This document shows positions 1 through 6,443 of a stretch of DNA of 6,627 nt, one piece after another. The notes below the pieces were generated by a model. That model was not told the origin of the DNA. It did no database searches and was given only the letters and a program-made list of their open reading frames with translations. Position 1 is the stretch's first letter. Every line of letters starts with the position of its first letter. The stretch covers positions 1 through 6,627 of the forward strand of contig JAUQQB010000160.1 of the NCBI GenBank assembly GCA_030550075.1, given 5' to 3'. Origin of the DNA: Chloroflexota bacterium (lineage in GTDB: Bacteria; Chloroflexota; Anaerolineae; Thermoflexales; Thermoflexaceae). Both the position numbers and the translations under genes were made by a program.

Positions 1-39
1 CCCCCCTCCCCACGGCCCAAAGGGCCGTGGGGAGGGGGG
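1..39. repeat. Perfect 18-bp inverted repeat, strong hairpin, possible terminator of an upstream gene
   Basis: Positions 1-18 pair perfectly with 22-39 around an AAA loop (19-21), giving a very GC-rich 18-bp stem with core ACGGCCC/GGGCCGT and outer C6TC4/G4AG6 runs. Such a stem between genes is typical of a transcription terminator. However, the + strand continues with GAAAGGGGGG instead of a T-tract, so it is not a classical intrinsic terminator for rightward transcription. For leftward transcription the U-tract would lie before position 1 and cannot be seen. The arm may be longer than the window shows. It most likely marks the boundary between this gene group and the gene to the left. Confidence 0.6.
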
Positions 40-55
40 AGAAAGGGGGGTGGGG
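29..55 (+). other. G-run cluster with G-quadruplex potential
   Basis: Four runs of four or more G lie within 27 bases on the + strand: 29-32, 34-39, 45-50 and 52-55. The linkers are A, AGAAA and T, which fits the usual intramolecular quadruplex pattern. The first two runs are also the 3' arm of the hairpin at 1-39, so the hairpin and the quadruplex cannot form together. The runs are read directly from the sequence. Folding in the cell is inference. Confidence 0.45.
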
Positions 56-70
56 CCATTCCGTTCCACC

Positions 71-102
71 TTTAGAGCTTTCAACTGCGTAACTCCTATA
101 AA
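71..102 (+). promoter_or_regulatory. Weak candidate promoter for the first ATPase gene
   Basis: TATAAA at 97-102 matches five of six bases of the -10 consensus and lies in the only A/T-rich patch upstream of the first gene. The best -35-like match, TTTAGA at 71-76, sits 20 bases upstream, which is longer than the usual 17, so the -35 support is poor. A start near 109 would give a leader of about 170 nt containing the hairpins at 186-221. An alternative is read-through from a gene left of the window. Confidence 0.25.
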
Positions 103-185
103 AATGCACAGAGTTCAAATTTCCCCTCTTCTCTCTGTCCATGGTACTGAACGGGCTCCTCCCCCTGGTCCCTTGGGTCTATGGG

Positions 186-221
186 TGGGGCGGCGTGCCG
201 CCCCATGTGTAAAAACATGGG
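186..221 (+). promoter_or_regulatory. Two overlapping, mutually exclusive hairpins in the leader of the first gene
   Basis: The first hairpin pairs TGGGGCGG (186-193) with CCGCCCCA (198-205) around CGTG. The second pairs CCCATGT (202-208) with ACATGGG (215-221) around GTAAAA. They share bases 202-205, so forming one opens the end of the other. A palindromic GCTGATCAGC follows at 221-230. The layout recalls an attenuator or other RNA switch between a promoter and a start codon. No U-tract follows either stem, so ordinary intrinsic termination is not supported, and no known riboswitch consensus is recognised. The pairings are seen in the sequence and the regulatory role is inferred. Confidence 0.35.
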
Positions 222-279
222 CTGATCAGCAAAGAGGGTCTCCAGACTCAAGACAAACAGGCATTCGGGTCACTTTGCG

Positions 280-1554
280 ATGATTCCCAAAAGAGCAATT
301 CATCTTATAAACGGCGAGAACATAGATTCCACCGCTGGTCGTTTGGGTTTTCTTCGAAGCAATCTGGGATTATCTGGAGATCCCTTTGTGCAATCGGAGG
401 CAGAGCAGGAGCTCGCCGTCTCGGGATACGGACGCCTTGAGATACGTGAGCGGATCTCCAGGATCGAAGGTCTGCCTCAGCCCTTTTTTGAATATTTCGT
501 TCCGCCGCCGATTGCCCTTCCAGAGGGAAGAACCCTATTGGGGCTCCTTCGGGAAAGCGGCCCGGCCTTGATATTCGGAGAGCGGGGCAGCGGGAAAACC
601 ATGCTCCGTCTGGTGCTTGAGGCGTATATCCGATCCTTCCCCCAGGACACTCTGGTGGTCTCCCATCCCCTTCGAGAAGATGACCCTCAGACCCTCTCCC
701 GCGATCTGGCCGTGGATTTATTCGTTCAGATTGTTGAACAAGGGCGCCTGGAACTGACTTCGGATGAGGAACAGCTCAAGGCGTTGATCCGGGCTCTCCA
801 GCCCGCCGCCCGGGCCATCCGACGGGTGATCCGACGCATGCAGGAGGAGCCCGAACCTCGCGATCCTCTGGGCCATGCCCTCCACTGGCCCGCCCTTGGA
901 CGTCCGGCCGTTCGCCCCTTTTTCCTGACCTCCATGCATCGCAATCTTCTGAACCAGCTCTCCAGGCTTCTTCCCGAAGAGGGAGAGCAACTCATCGAAC
1001 CCGAAATCAGCTTTGAAGCCGCTCGTGGCTGGGGATTCCAGCGGGTCTTCCTTTTGATTGACGACGCTGATTTCCGTAATCGTTCGGAAGAAGCCATGAA
1101 GACCCGTTTGTCCCCACTGATCACCCATCTCGCCGAATGGCATCAACAGGGTGTAGATCTGAAATTCTTCCTGCCCCCTATCCTTCGACCATGGATGGTT
1201 CCGCACGTTCAGGGCATGCCATTCTTTGAGGCCACATTAAAATGGGATGAGAATTCCCTGCAACGACTATTGATCTATCGGTTCCGGGCATTCGGATCCC
1301 GCCGGATGGGGCTGGATGATCTGGCCGAGCCGCCTCTTCATGGGAAGCTGGATCAAATCCTGGTGAAGGCCGCGGAAGGCTCGCCGCGTCGGCTTATTCA
1401 GATGATTGAACGTCTGATCCAGGTTCACATCGCCCGGAATCCCGAGGATCCCGTTTTCCGATCCGAGGATTGGGAGGCCATGCGAAGCCAGTGGCCATAC
1501 GATCCCCCTCCTCCGCCTTCCCTGGAAGCTCTGATCAATAATCACCCCTTGTGA
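280..1554 (+). CDS. AAA+/STAND-like P-loop ATPase, function unknown (424 aa)
   Basis: This is a soluble ATPase of unrecognised specific function. The N-terminus (about 27-40) reads LGLSGDPF, followed by EYFVPPP at 71-77. From memory, similar motifs precede the P-loop in a family of uncharacterised Chloroflexota ATP-binding proteins. Walker A is GERGSGKT at 100-107. A helical insert with charged residues spans about 130-240. Walker B is FLLIDDAD at 257-264. A sensor-1-like strand (KFFLP, 295-299) is followed by W322..LQRLLIYRF and a sensor-2-like GSPRRLI at 367-373. That set fits an AAA+/Orc-like fold better than NACHT, which has an Arg after sensor 1. The tail holds five prolines at 409-413. 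There is no membrane segment or effector domain. ATG 280 is the farthest upstream start after an in-frame stop at 223, but no Shine-Dalgarno precedes it. GTG 388, with TGGAGA seven bases upstream, is an alternative that would cut the conserved-looking LGLSGDPF. The coding assignment is firm and the role unknown. Confidence 0.9.
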   Translation: MIPKRAIHLINGENIDSTAGRLGFLRSNLGLSGDPFVQSEAEQELAVSGYGRLEIRERISRIEGLPQPFFEYFVPPPIALPEGRTLLGLLRESGPALIFGERGSGKTMLRLVLEAYIRSFPQDTLVVSHPLREDDPQTLSRDLAVDLFVQIVEQGRLELTSDEEQLKALIRALQPAARAIRRVIRRMQEEPEPRDPLGHALHWPALGRPAVRPFFLTSMHRNLLNQLSRLLPEEGEQLIEPEISFEAARGWGFQRVFLLIDDADFRNRSEEAMKTRLSPLITHLAEWHQQGVDLKFFLPPILRPWMVPHVQGMPFFEATLKWDENSLQRLLIYRFRAFGSRRMGLDDLAEPPLHGKLDQILVKAAEGSPRRLIQMIERLIQVHIARNPEDPVFRSEDWEAMRSQWPYDPPPPPSLEALINNHPL

Positions 1555-1572
1555 CCGTCATCTGCTTTGCTT

Positions 1573-1614
1573 TCTCCCTGATCCTCGGAGCCCTGGGAAG
1601 AGGAAGAAGGGAGA
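1573..1614 (+). terminator. Imperfect stem-loop after the first ATPase gene, possible terminator
   Basis: TCTCCCT at 1573-1579 pairs with AGGGAGA at 1608-1614. Inside it TCCTC at 1582-1586 pairs with GAGGA at 1600-1604, with a small internal loop (GA opposite AGA) and a 13-base apical loop. The stem begins 19 bases after the stop codon of the first gene. Only a poor pyrimidine stretch (TTCCGCCTTT) follows, so termination would be weak or factor-assisted. Its position, ahead of a clear promoter, is the main reason to think it ends the first transcript. Confidence 0.35.
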
Positions 1615-1641
1615 TTCCGCCTTTGCCGACCTATACTATGC

Positions 1642-1671
1642 TTATCCCCCAACTCATAGGTGGAATATAAT
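1642..1671 (+). promoter_or_regulatory. Promoter of the STAND ATPase pair
   Basis: A perfect -10 box TATAAT lies at 1666-1671, 49 bases before the ATG of the second gene. The -35 partner is weak: TTATCC at 1642-1647, 18 bases upstream, matches three of six bases. A weak -35 is common where an activator helps or a repressor controls the start. The predicted start, near 1678, falls inside the inverted repeat at 1672-1691. A second -10-like word, TATACT at 1632-1637, has no good -35. This promoter would drive the second and third genes as one unit. Confidence 0.5.
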
Positions 1672-1691
1672 GTAATCATGATCTAGATTAC
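1672..1691. promoter_or_regulatory. Inverted repeat overlapping the predicted transcription start, candidate operator
   Basis: GTAATC (1672-1677) and GATTAC (1686-1691) form a perfect 6+6 inverted repeat with an 8-base spacer. The half-site centres are 14 bases apart. The repeat starts directly after the TATAAT box, so a dimeric protein bound here would block initiation. The spacer contains ATGATC, and ATCTAGAT (1681-1688) is itself palindromic. No regulator gene is in the window, unless a winged-helix segment of one of the ATPases binds DNA, which is unproven. The repeat is seen directly and the operator role is inferred from its position. Confidence 0.45.
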
Positions 1692-1704
1692 GGCCTAAAT
1701 AGAG

Positions 1705-1711
1705 AAGGGGA
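1705..1711 (+). promoter_or_regulatory. Ribosome binding site of the second gene
   Basis: AAGGGGA lies 9 bases before ATG 1721. It is a moderate Shine-Dalgarno match at slightly long spacing, supporting 1721 as the start. The protein beginning there opens with NPLLFAGR, the normal start of a STAND ATPase module, so no N-terminal domain is missing. Confidence 0.5.
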
Positions 1712-1720
1712 GCCATAGAT

Positions 1721-2716
1721 ATGCCCCGCGATCCTTATAATCCGTTGTTATTCGCGGGACGTGCTCAAATCATCCGGGAAATCCAACAATGGGCTACGAA
1801 CCCGGGGGATCAGCGATTGCTCTCCGTGGTTGGATCGCCTGGTATCGGAAAGTCCTGGGTGCTGGAGCACATCAGACACGATCTCACCTCCCGTGGCTTC
1901 CTCGTCCTCTTCGCCGACGCTCATCATCTTGCCGGATCGGGTTCCACCGCAACTTTAAGACAGCTGATCCGCCAGGTCGCCCAGCAGTGCCCGTCCCTTG
2001 AGGCGGATCTTCAACCTCTCCTTGATTCCAACCTTCATCCTGAACAGGTGTGGGCAGGCCTATCTCAAGTGCTCTGTCAAGCGCGTCTCTCATCAAAACC
2101 GCTTCTGATCATTGATGGCCTGGATGGCCTGAGCAATCCAGGCGACCGCAATAAGGTGGAACGACAGTTGATCATGTTCCTACAGCTCGATTGCACCCTT
2201 GGGATCCTTGCCCGGCGGGATGAATGGGGTCTACAACACCTTCCATTGAGATGGATGGAACGCCCTCTGAAACTTGTTTCCTTTTCCCAAATGGAGGCCC
2301 AGGATCAGGTGCAACGACGGGCAGGATCCAGCGGCCCTGACATTCGGGCAAGACTATCCGCACAGATCCCGGGCTATCCCTGGAATCATCCCTGCATGAA
2401 TGCCTACCTGATCGATTGGGGGATGAAGAATCCGGGAATTTCCTTAGATTCATCAGTGATCCAGGCATGCATAGAGGATGCCATCGGAAGCCCGTTCTCC
2501 CCCCCAGCATTCCAGCGGTTGCTGGATCTGTGCGGTCAAGCTCGCTGGACCATGGCCGATCTGCGCTCTCATGGATTATCCCTGGAGGATCCAGGGATTT
2601 ACGAACTCTTCCGGCAAGGCCTCTTCATCGAAGATCCTCCATTTTATCAGGTGGCCGATGGCTTTCGAGAGATGGCCTGCGAGCTACGGCGAATGCAGGG
2701 TTCTCCATGCCCGTAA
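1721..2716 (+). CDS. Minimal STAND (NACHT/NB-ARC-like) ATPase with winged-helix-like C-terminus (331 aa)
   Basis: This is a compact signalling-type P-loop ATPase. FAGR at 11-14 starts the module as in other STAND proteins. Walker A is GSPGIGKS at 38-45, followed by WVLEHI. Walker B is LLIIDGLD at 128-135. The sensor strand GILARRDEW (161-169) ends in the paired arginines seen in STAND proteins. VSFSQMEAQDQV (186-197) and the GYPWNHP segment (218-224) match the usual 'L-x-F-x-x-x-E' and G-x-P landmarks. Residues about 262-325 (FQRLLDLCG to FREMACELR) have the length and pattern of a winged helix. It ends there, with no repeat sensor and no effector domain, whereas most STAND proteins are two to four times longer. 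It is probably co-transcribed with the 1229-residue STAND gene 37 nt downstream and may act as its partner or adaptor, which is inference. Its catalytic motifs look intact, so it is not an obvious remnant. Confidence 0.9.
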   Translation: MPRDPYNPLLFAGRAQIIREIQQWATNPGDQRLLSVVGSPGIGKSWVLEHIRHDLTSRGFLVLFADAHHLAGSGSTATLRQLIRQVAQQCPSLEADLQPLLDSNLHPEQVWAGLSQVLCQARLSSKPLLIIDGLDGLSNPGDRNKVERQLIMFLQLDCTLGILARRDEWGLQHLPLRWMERPLKLVSFSQMEAQDQVQRRAGSSGPDIRARLSAQIPGYPWNHPCMNAYLIDWGMKNPGISLDSSVIQACIEDAIGSPFSPPAFQRLLDLCGQARWTMADLRSHGLSLEDPGIYELFRQGLFIEDPPFYQVADGFREMACELRRMQGSPCP

Positions 2717-2742
2717 ACGCTGGCGATGAGAGCGTTCGGACC

Positions 2743-2748
2743 AGGAGG
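2743..2748 (+). promoter_or_regulatory. Consensus ribosome binding site of the large STAND-TPR gene
   Basis: AGGAGG at 2743-2748, five bases before ATG 2754, is a full Shine-Dalgarno and fixes that start. It lies in the 37-nt gap after the stop of the second gene, consistent with independent, efficient initiation within one operon. The out-of-frame ATG at 2726 has no such signal. Confidence 0.85.
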
Positions 2749-2753
2749 GAGCT

Positions 2754-5700
2754 ATGCTGGGAAGCCTGGTAACCCCTTTCCCTATTGCTCGCCGACCTCA
2801 ACACCTGATCGGCCGTCAGAAGGAGTGGCAAATCCTTCTGGAGCATATCCGCACAGATGCCAGCGATCAGCGTCCTCATGTGGTGCTGATCTGCGGGCCC
2901 GGCGGGATCGGTAAGACGCGGATGCTGGAGGAGCTGCTGGGCGAGCTCGGAGTTGGAAAAGAGAAGGGAACCAGGAACGCGGTGGGGACGGAGCTGATTG
3001 ACCTGATCGATCCACGCCTTCACCTTCGGATGTCTTTCGCCCGCGCGCTGCGGGAGGGCCTGCGCTGGGCTCAAGCGTTTTCGCCTGAGTTCAACTTTAA
3101 CGCTTATGATCTGGCCGTTTCCAGGTATGAGCGCCACGTCCTGGACAGCGTCGAATATCGCCTGATCCAGCAGGCGGCCCGAGAGGCGATGGAGGCTTTC
3201 TGGGAAGATCATCGACGCCTGGCTGCGCACCGACGCCTCGTATGGATTGTGGACACGGTGGAGCAGCTGGCCCTGGGCGGGTCCCAATGGTTTCTCCAGA
3301 ACGGCCTACTGGACGAAACCCAGGTCCAGTTTCAGACCTCGCAATGGATCCTGGAAGCCATCCGAACCAATCGCCTGGAAAACACCACACTGGTCCTGTC
3401 CGGGAGGGACCTGGAAGGAAAACTGTTCTTCGAGCGCATGGAACAGGAAGCCAAGCAAGCCGGGATCCCCATGGTCCGTATTGAGCTGGGCCCCTTCGAG
3501 GAGAAGGAGACGCAGGAGTTCCTCGAAGCTCTTACCCAAGAATGGAAGGATCTTGTCCAAAGGGCTGACGAGGCCAACAAACAGTGGGCGCAGAGGATCC
3601 CAGAGTCTCTCCAGAAGTTGGCAGAGGATCAGGCACGGATCCGACAGCTTCACCGGATGACGGAGGGCCGCCCGGTGCGCCTCGCCCTTCTGGTTGATCT
3701 GATCTTGGAGGGCCGCAGGATCCCCCAGGCGCTCCAGGAACCCCTGCCGGAAGCCCTCTCCCCGGAGGAGCTGGCTCATCGCCAGTGGGAAATCGAAGAC
3801 GAGCTCGTGAGATTGCTGTTCCTCCTCCCTTCCCCTGAACTCTCGTCGGATCCGCAAATAGTCCGGAAGGCGTATTTGCGCCAGCAGATCCTCCTTCACC
3901 TGGTTCGGACTCCCATGGGGCTCACCGCGGAGCAGCTTCATTACCTGATCGACAACCTGGAGGCTATTCCTCCCCAGGAGTGGGAGCGCCGGGTGAACCC
4001 TGAACGCGTTCGCGAGATCGAGGAGATCATGAGGGATCTTCAAAACCTGGTCCTTGTCAAGAAACGTCCGCCCCGCATGTTCGTTCGCAACGGTGAAGGA
4101 TATTCCATGCGCCTGGGCCTCCAGGATGAGATCTACCGTATCTTTGCGGAACACATGGCGCCTCATATTCATCCAGGCCGAGCGCTGGATCAAACGGATG
4201 AGAGGGACCGGCAACGGGTCCGGCATATCTGGGAAAAACTGACCGAAGAGAAGAAGAGGCGTTATGAGGAGAACCACGAAAACGAAAAGGAGGAACGACA
4301 ACGTCTATATGCCATGCTCCGGGATTGGGCGGCCTGGGAGCGGGAACAACTACAGGCCGCGCACCTGCGTCTCGTCATGCATGAGGAGCAGGCCCTGGAG
4401 CTGGAGCTGGACCGGGTAGGACCCGCGATGCCGCGGGCGGCTCGTCTCCGGCTGAGTGAGGAGGATCAGGAACGCCGCATCCGATATCGCCAGGCTCTTC
4501 GCGAGCTGGAGCTGGAGTATATGTATTACGCCCTCTTGCTGAACCCGAATCGGGAGATCAATGAGGCTTACTTCGACCTAGCCGATGAGTTCTGGCGGGC
4601 TAACGATGAGGATGCGGATATCGCCGCTCAGGAGCTCATGTGGCGTGTTTTGAATGATCGCTTCGCCATGCGCTTCGTAGAATGGGGGAAGCCGCGTAAG
4701 GCGGTGGAGAGGCGGGGAGAGCATACGCTGGACACGTTGCGACGGGCAGCGCTTCAGGAGATGGCTTCCCGGTGGATCAAGCGACTGGCGCTGCGGCGCG
4801 AATACACCGCGGCCCAGCAGTTCGCTGAAAAGCTTGAGGGTTTCATTGAAGAGAAGCTGCAGGGCGCGGAAAAGCAAAGCTGGCAACATCCATTTGCTCG
4901 CGGCGAGCGAGCATGCTGGGAGGCCTACGCTCGCATCCTGACCGGACACGCGGAGCAAATTCAGGGAGCCATTCAGGAGCTGGAGAGGATCATAGATGGC
5001 CTGAAGAAATTAGCGAGCACTCCTATTGGGGAGCAGGCGCTGGAGACGGGCGAAGAAGGATTCATTGGTCATCCGGCCGAAATCCGATTGAGGCGCGTGA
5101 TCTCAGTAAGCCTGGCGAACATCGCTTATGGATATGCCCAACTGGGAGATTTTGAAAAAGCAATTGAGAACTACAGCCAGGCTCTGGATTACATCCGGGA
5201 GACCGGGGCTCATGCCCATCGGGCCACGATCCTGAACAATCTCTCCCGCGTCCTGGCCGAGCTCGGGCGCCCCGAGGCGCTCTCAATGGCGCTGGACGCG
5301 TTAAATCTCCGGTGGAAGATTGGCGCTGATGATCCTATCGGCCTCTCCCACAGCACCCTGGCTTTAATCTATAACCGGCTGAACCGGCCGGAGCGCGCAT
5401 GGGTGGAAGCGACGAAGGCGATCCTGTTCTTTCAGCGGGTGAACGATCCACGGGGGCAGGGACTGGCGGCCATTCAGCTCGGAGAGGCCCTGCGCCGCCT
5501 CGCCGTCGCAGGCCGCACAGGCCGGACGCTGCCTGTCACGCCCGAACAGCTCTTCCAAGCTGCAGAGGATGCATTGAATGAGGCCCTGGGGATCTTCGTG
5601 GATCGCGAGCCGGAGGGACGCGAGCGAGCGGAGGGGAAAGTCTATGAGCCGCTTCGCCGGATGGAGGCCAACCTGGAGAAAGGCCGCCTCTATCGGGATC

Positions 5701-6443
5701 GTCTCATTGGAATTCGCCAGTCAGAACGTCCTCGGGATTGGCAACGCTGGTATAGCACCGCTCTCGGTCTGCTTCGTCAGATCATCCAGGAGGCTGATCA
5801 GCATCGCTGGACCCGTCTGGCCGCAGAAGCCCGTGTGGACCTGGCGTGGGCTCATTACTGGGCCCTACGTGGGATCGAAGGGCAGGAAAAGGAGGAGCGC
5901 AATAAACGGCGCGGCGAGCTGGAGAAATCCATAGAGGAAGCCTTCCGGCATCTCCGAGCTTCACTGAAGGAATCCCGTGAAACAAACCGAAAGATTACCC
6001 TTATCTATATCAAGCAACAGGAAAGCCTGCTGCACCTTCTTGAGACACGAGCGGCTCTGGATCAGTTCACGGAATGGGTACAGGAACGGACGCAGGAAAT
6101 ATGGAACACGAAAGATCGCCCCTATATTGATCCCAAGCGAATTCGTCAGGAGATCCGGAGGACTATTGGTCAGGAAACCCGTCAGGAAGGTCATGGGTTG
6201 GATAGGGCTGTGAAAGCGATCTTAGAAAGCTTGCGCCTGAGCCGCGAGCTCGGACCATGCGCTCCTATTCGCCAATTGATTCTGGATAACATCTACGAAT
6301 ATTTCAAGCGCTTTAATCAGCAAGAGCTGGAGGGATTGTGCTTTTATCTGCAACAACATTCGCAACATCCGGAGAGGGCCACGTTTGAAGGCTTTCTCAG
6401 GGATCTGATTGGTGTTCAGATCCAGACAAGTGCCGAACCCTAA
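2754..6443 (+). CDS. Large STAND ATPase with winged helix, charged helical region and TPR-rich C-terminus (1229 aa)
   Basis: This is a signal-transduction ATPase of unknown ligand and output. HLIGRQKEW at 17-25 opens the NTPase module. Walker A is GPGGIGKT (48-55), Walker B LVWIVDTVEQL (162-172), and the sensor strand TTLVLSGRD (211-219) carries the STAND arginine. LGPFEEKE (245-252) and EGRPVRLAL (304-312) follow. Residues about 372-468 resemble a winged helix. Residues 480-590 are almost continuous helix dense in Glu, Arg and Lys, probably coiled coil. YMYYALLLNPNREINEAYF (589-607) leads into helical repeats. The clearest TPR is 784-817 (ANIAYGYAQLGDFEKAIENYSQAL), with further units near 822-855, 863-896 and 901-948 and weaker helical pairs at 668-750 and 1021-1070. 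The repeat step of about 39 residues is longer than the canonical 34. The domain order resembles MalT-type regulators and Avs-like sensors, but there is no N-terminal effector and no C-terminal DNA-binding domain. The protein is soluble. Coding, start and STAND-TPR class are firm, and a role in defence or regulation is only inferred. Confidence 0.93.
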   Translation: MLGSLVTPFPIARRPQHLIGRQKEWQILLEHIRTDASDQRPHVVLICGPGGIGKTRMLEELLGELGVGKEKGTRNAVGTELIDLIDPRLHLRMSFARALREGLRWAQAFSPEFNFNAYDLAVSRYERHVLDSVEYRLIQQAAREAMEAFWEDHRRLAAHRRLVWIVDTVEQLALGGSQWFLQNGLLDETQVQFQTSQWILEAIRTNRLENTTLVLSGRDLEGKLFFERMEQEAKQAGIPMVRIELGPFEEKETQEFLEALTQEWKDLVQRADEANKQWAQRIPESLQKLAEDQARIRQLHRMTEGRPVRLALLVDLILEGRRIPQALQEPLPEALSPEELAHRQWEIEDELVRLLFLLPSPELSSDPQIVRKAYLRQQILLHLVRTPMGLTAEQLHYLIDNLEAIPPQEWERRVNPERVREIEEIMRDLQNLVLVKKRPPRMFVRNGEGYSMRLGLQDEIYRIFAEHMAPHIHPGRALDQTDERDRQRVRHIWEKLTEEKKRRYEENHENEKEERQRLYAMLRDWAAWEREQLQAAHLRLVMHEEQALELELDRVGPAMPRAARLRLSEEDQERRIRYRQALRELELEYMYYALLLNPNREINEAYFDLADEFWRANDEDADIAAQELMWRVLNDRFAMRFVEWGKPRKAVERRGEHTLDTLRRAALQEMASRWIKRLALRREYTAAQQFAEKLEGFIEEKLQGAEKQSWQHPFARGERACWEAYARILTGHAEQIQGAIQELERIIDGLKKLASTPIGEQALETGEEGFIGHPAEIRLRRVISVSLANIAYGYAQLGDFEKAIENYSQALDYIRETGAHAHRATILNNLSRVLAELGRPEALSMALDALNLRWKIGADDPIGLSHSTLALIYNRLNRPERAWVEATKAILFFQRVNDPRGQGLAAIQLGEALRRLAVAGRTGRTLPVTPEQLFQAAEDALNEALGIFVDREPEGRERAEGKVYEPLRRMEANLEKGRLYRDRLIGIRQSERPRDWQRWYSTALGLLRQIIQEADQHRWTRLAAEARVDLAWAHYWALRGIEGQEKEERNKRRGELEKSIEEAFRHLRASLKESRETNRKITLIYIKQQESLLHLLETRAALDQFTEWVQERTQEIWNTKDRPYIDPKRIRQEIRRTIGQETRQEGHGLDRAVKAILESLRLSRELGPCAPIRQLILDNIYEYFKRFNQQELEGLCFYLQQHSQHPERATFEGFLRDLIGVQIQTSAEP

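Noticed and set aside
50..283. 77-codon + strand frame before the first gene as a real gene
   Set aside because: It has no ribosome site, a low-complexity Pro/Arg/Gly composition and passes through the leader hairpins. It is kept only as a possible coupling frame in the findings.
718..1206. 162-codon - strand frame inside the first gene
   Set aside because: It is antisense to the middle of the AAA+-like ATPase, including its Walker B motif, and shows no protein-like motif.
2625..3287. 220-codon - strand frame across the end of the second and start of the third gene
   Set aside because: It is antisense to the Walker A region of the STAND-TPR gene and across the junction, with no recognisable domain. 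It is a shadow frame caused by codon bias.
3306..4301. Long frame on the - strand (331 codons) with an apparent hydrophobic N-terminus
   Set aside because: It lies wholly antisense to the large STAND gene. The Phe/Leu-rich start is the reverse complement of Lys/Glu codons of the charged helical region. It has no family motif, and the + strand frame is clearly coding.
2754..6443. Calling the large STAND-TPR protein an Avs antiviral sensor or a MalT/LuxR-type regulator
   Set aside because: Avs proteins carry an N-terminal effector and MalT-type regulators a C-terminal LuxR HTH. Neither is present, so only the general STAND-TPR class is supported.
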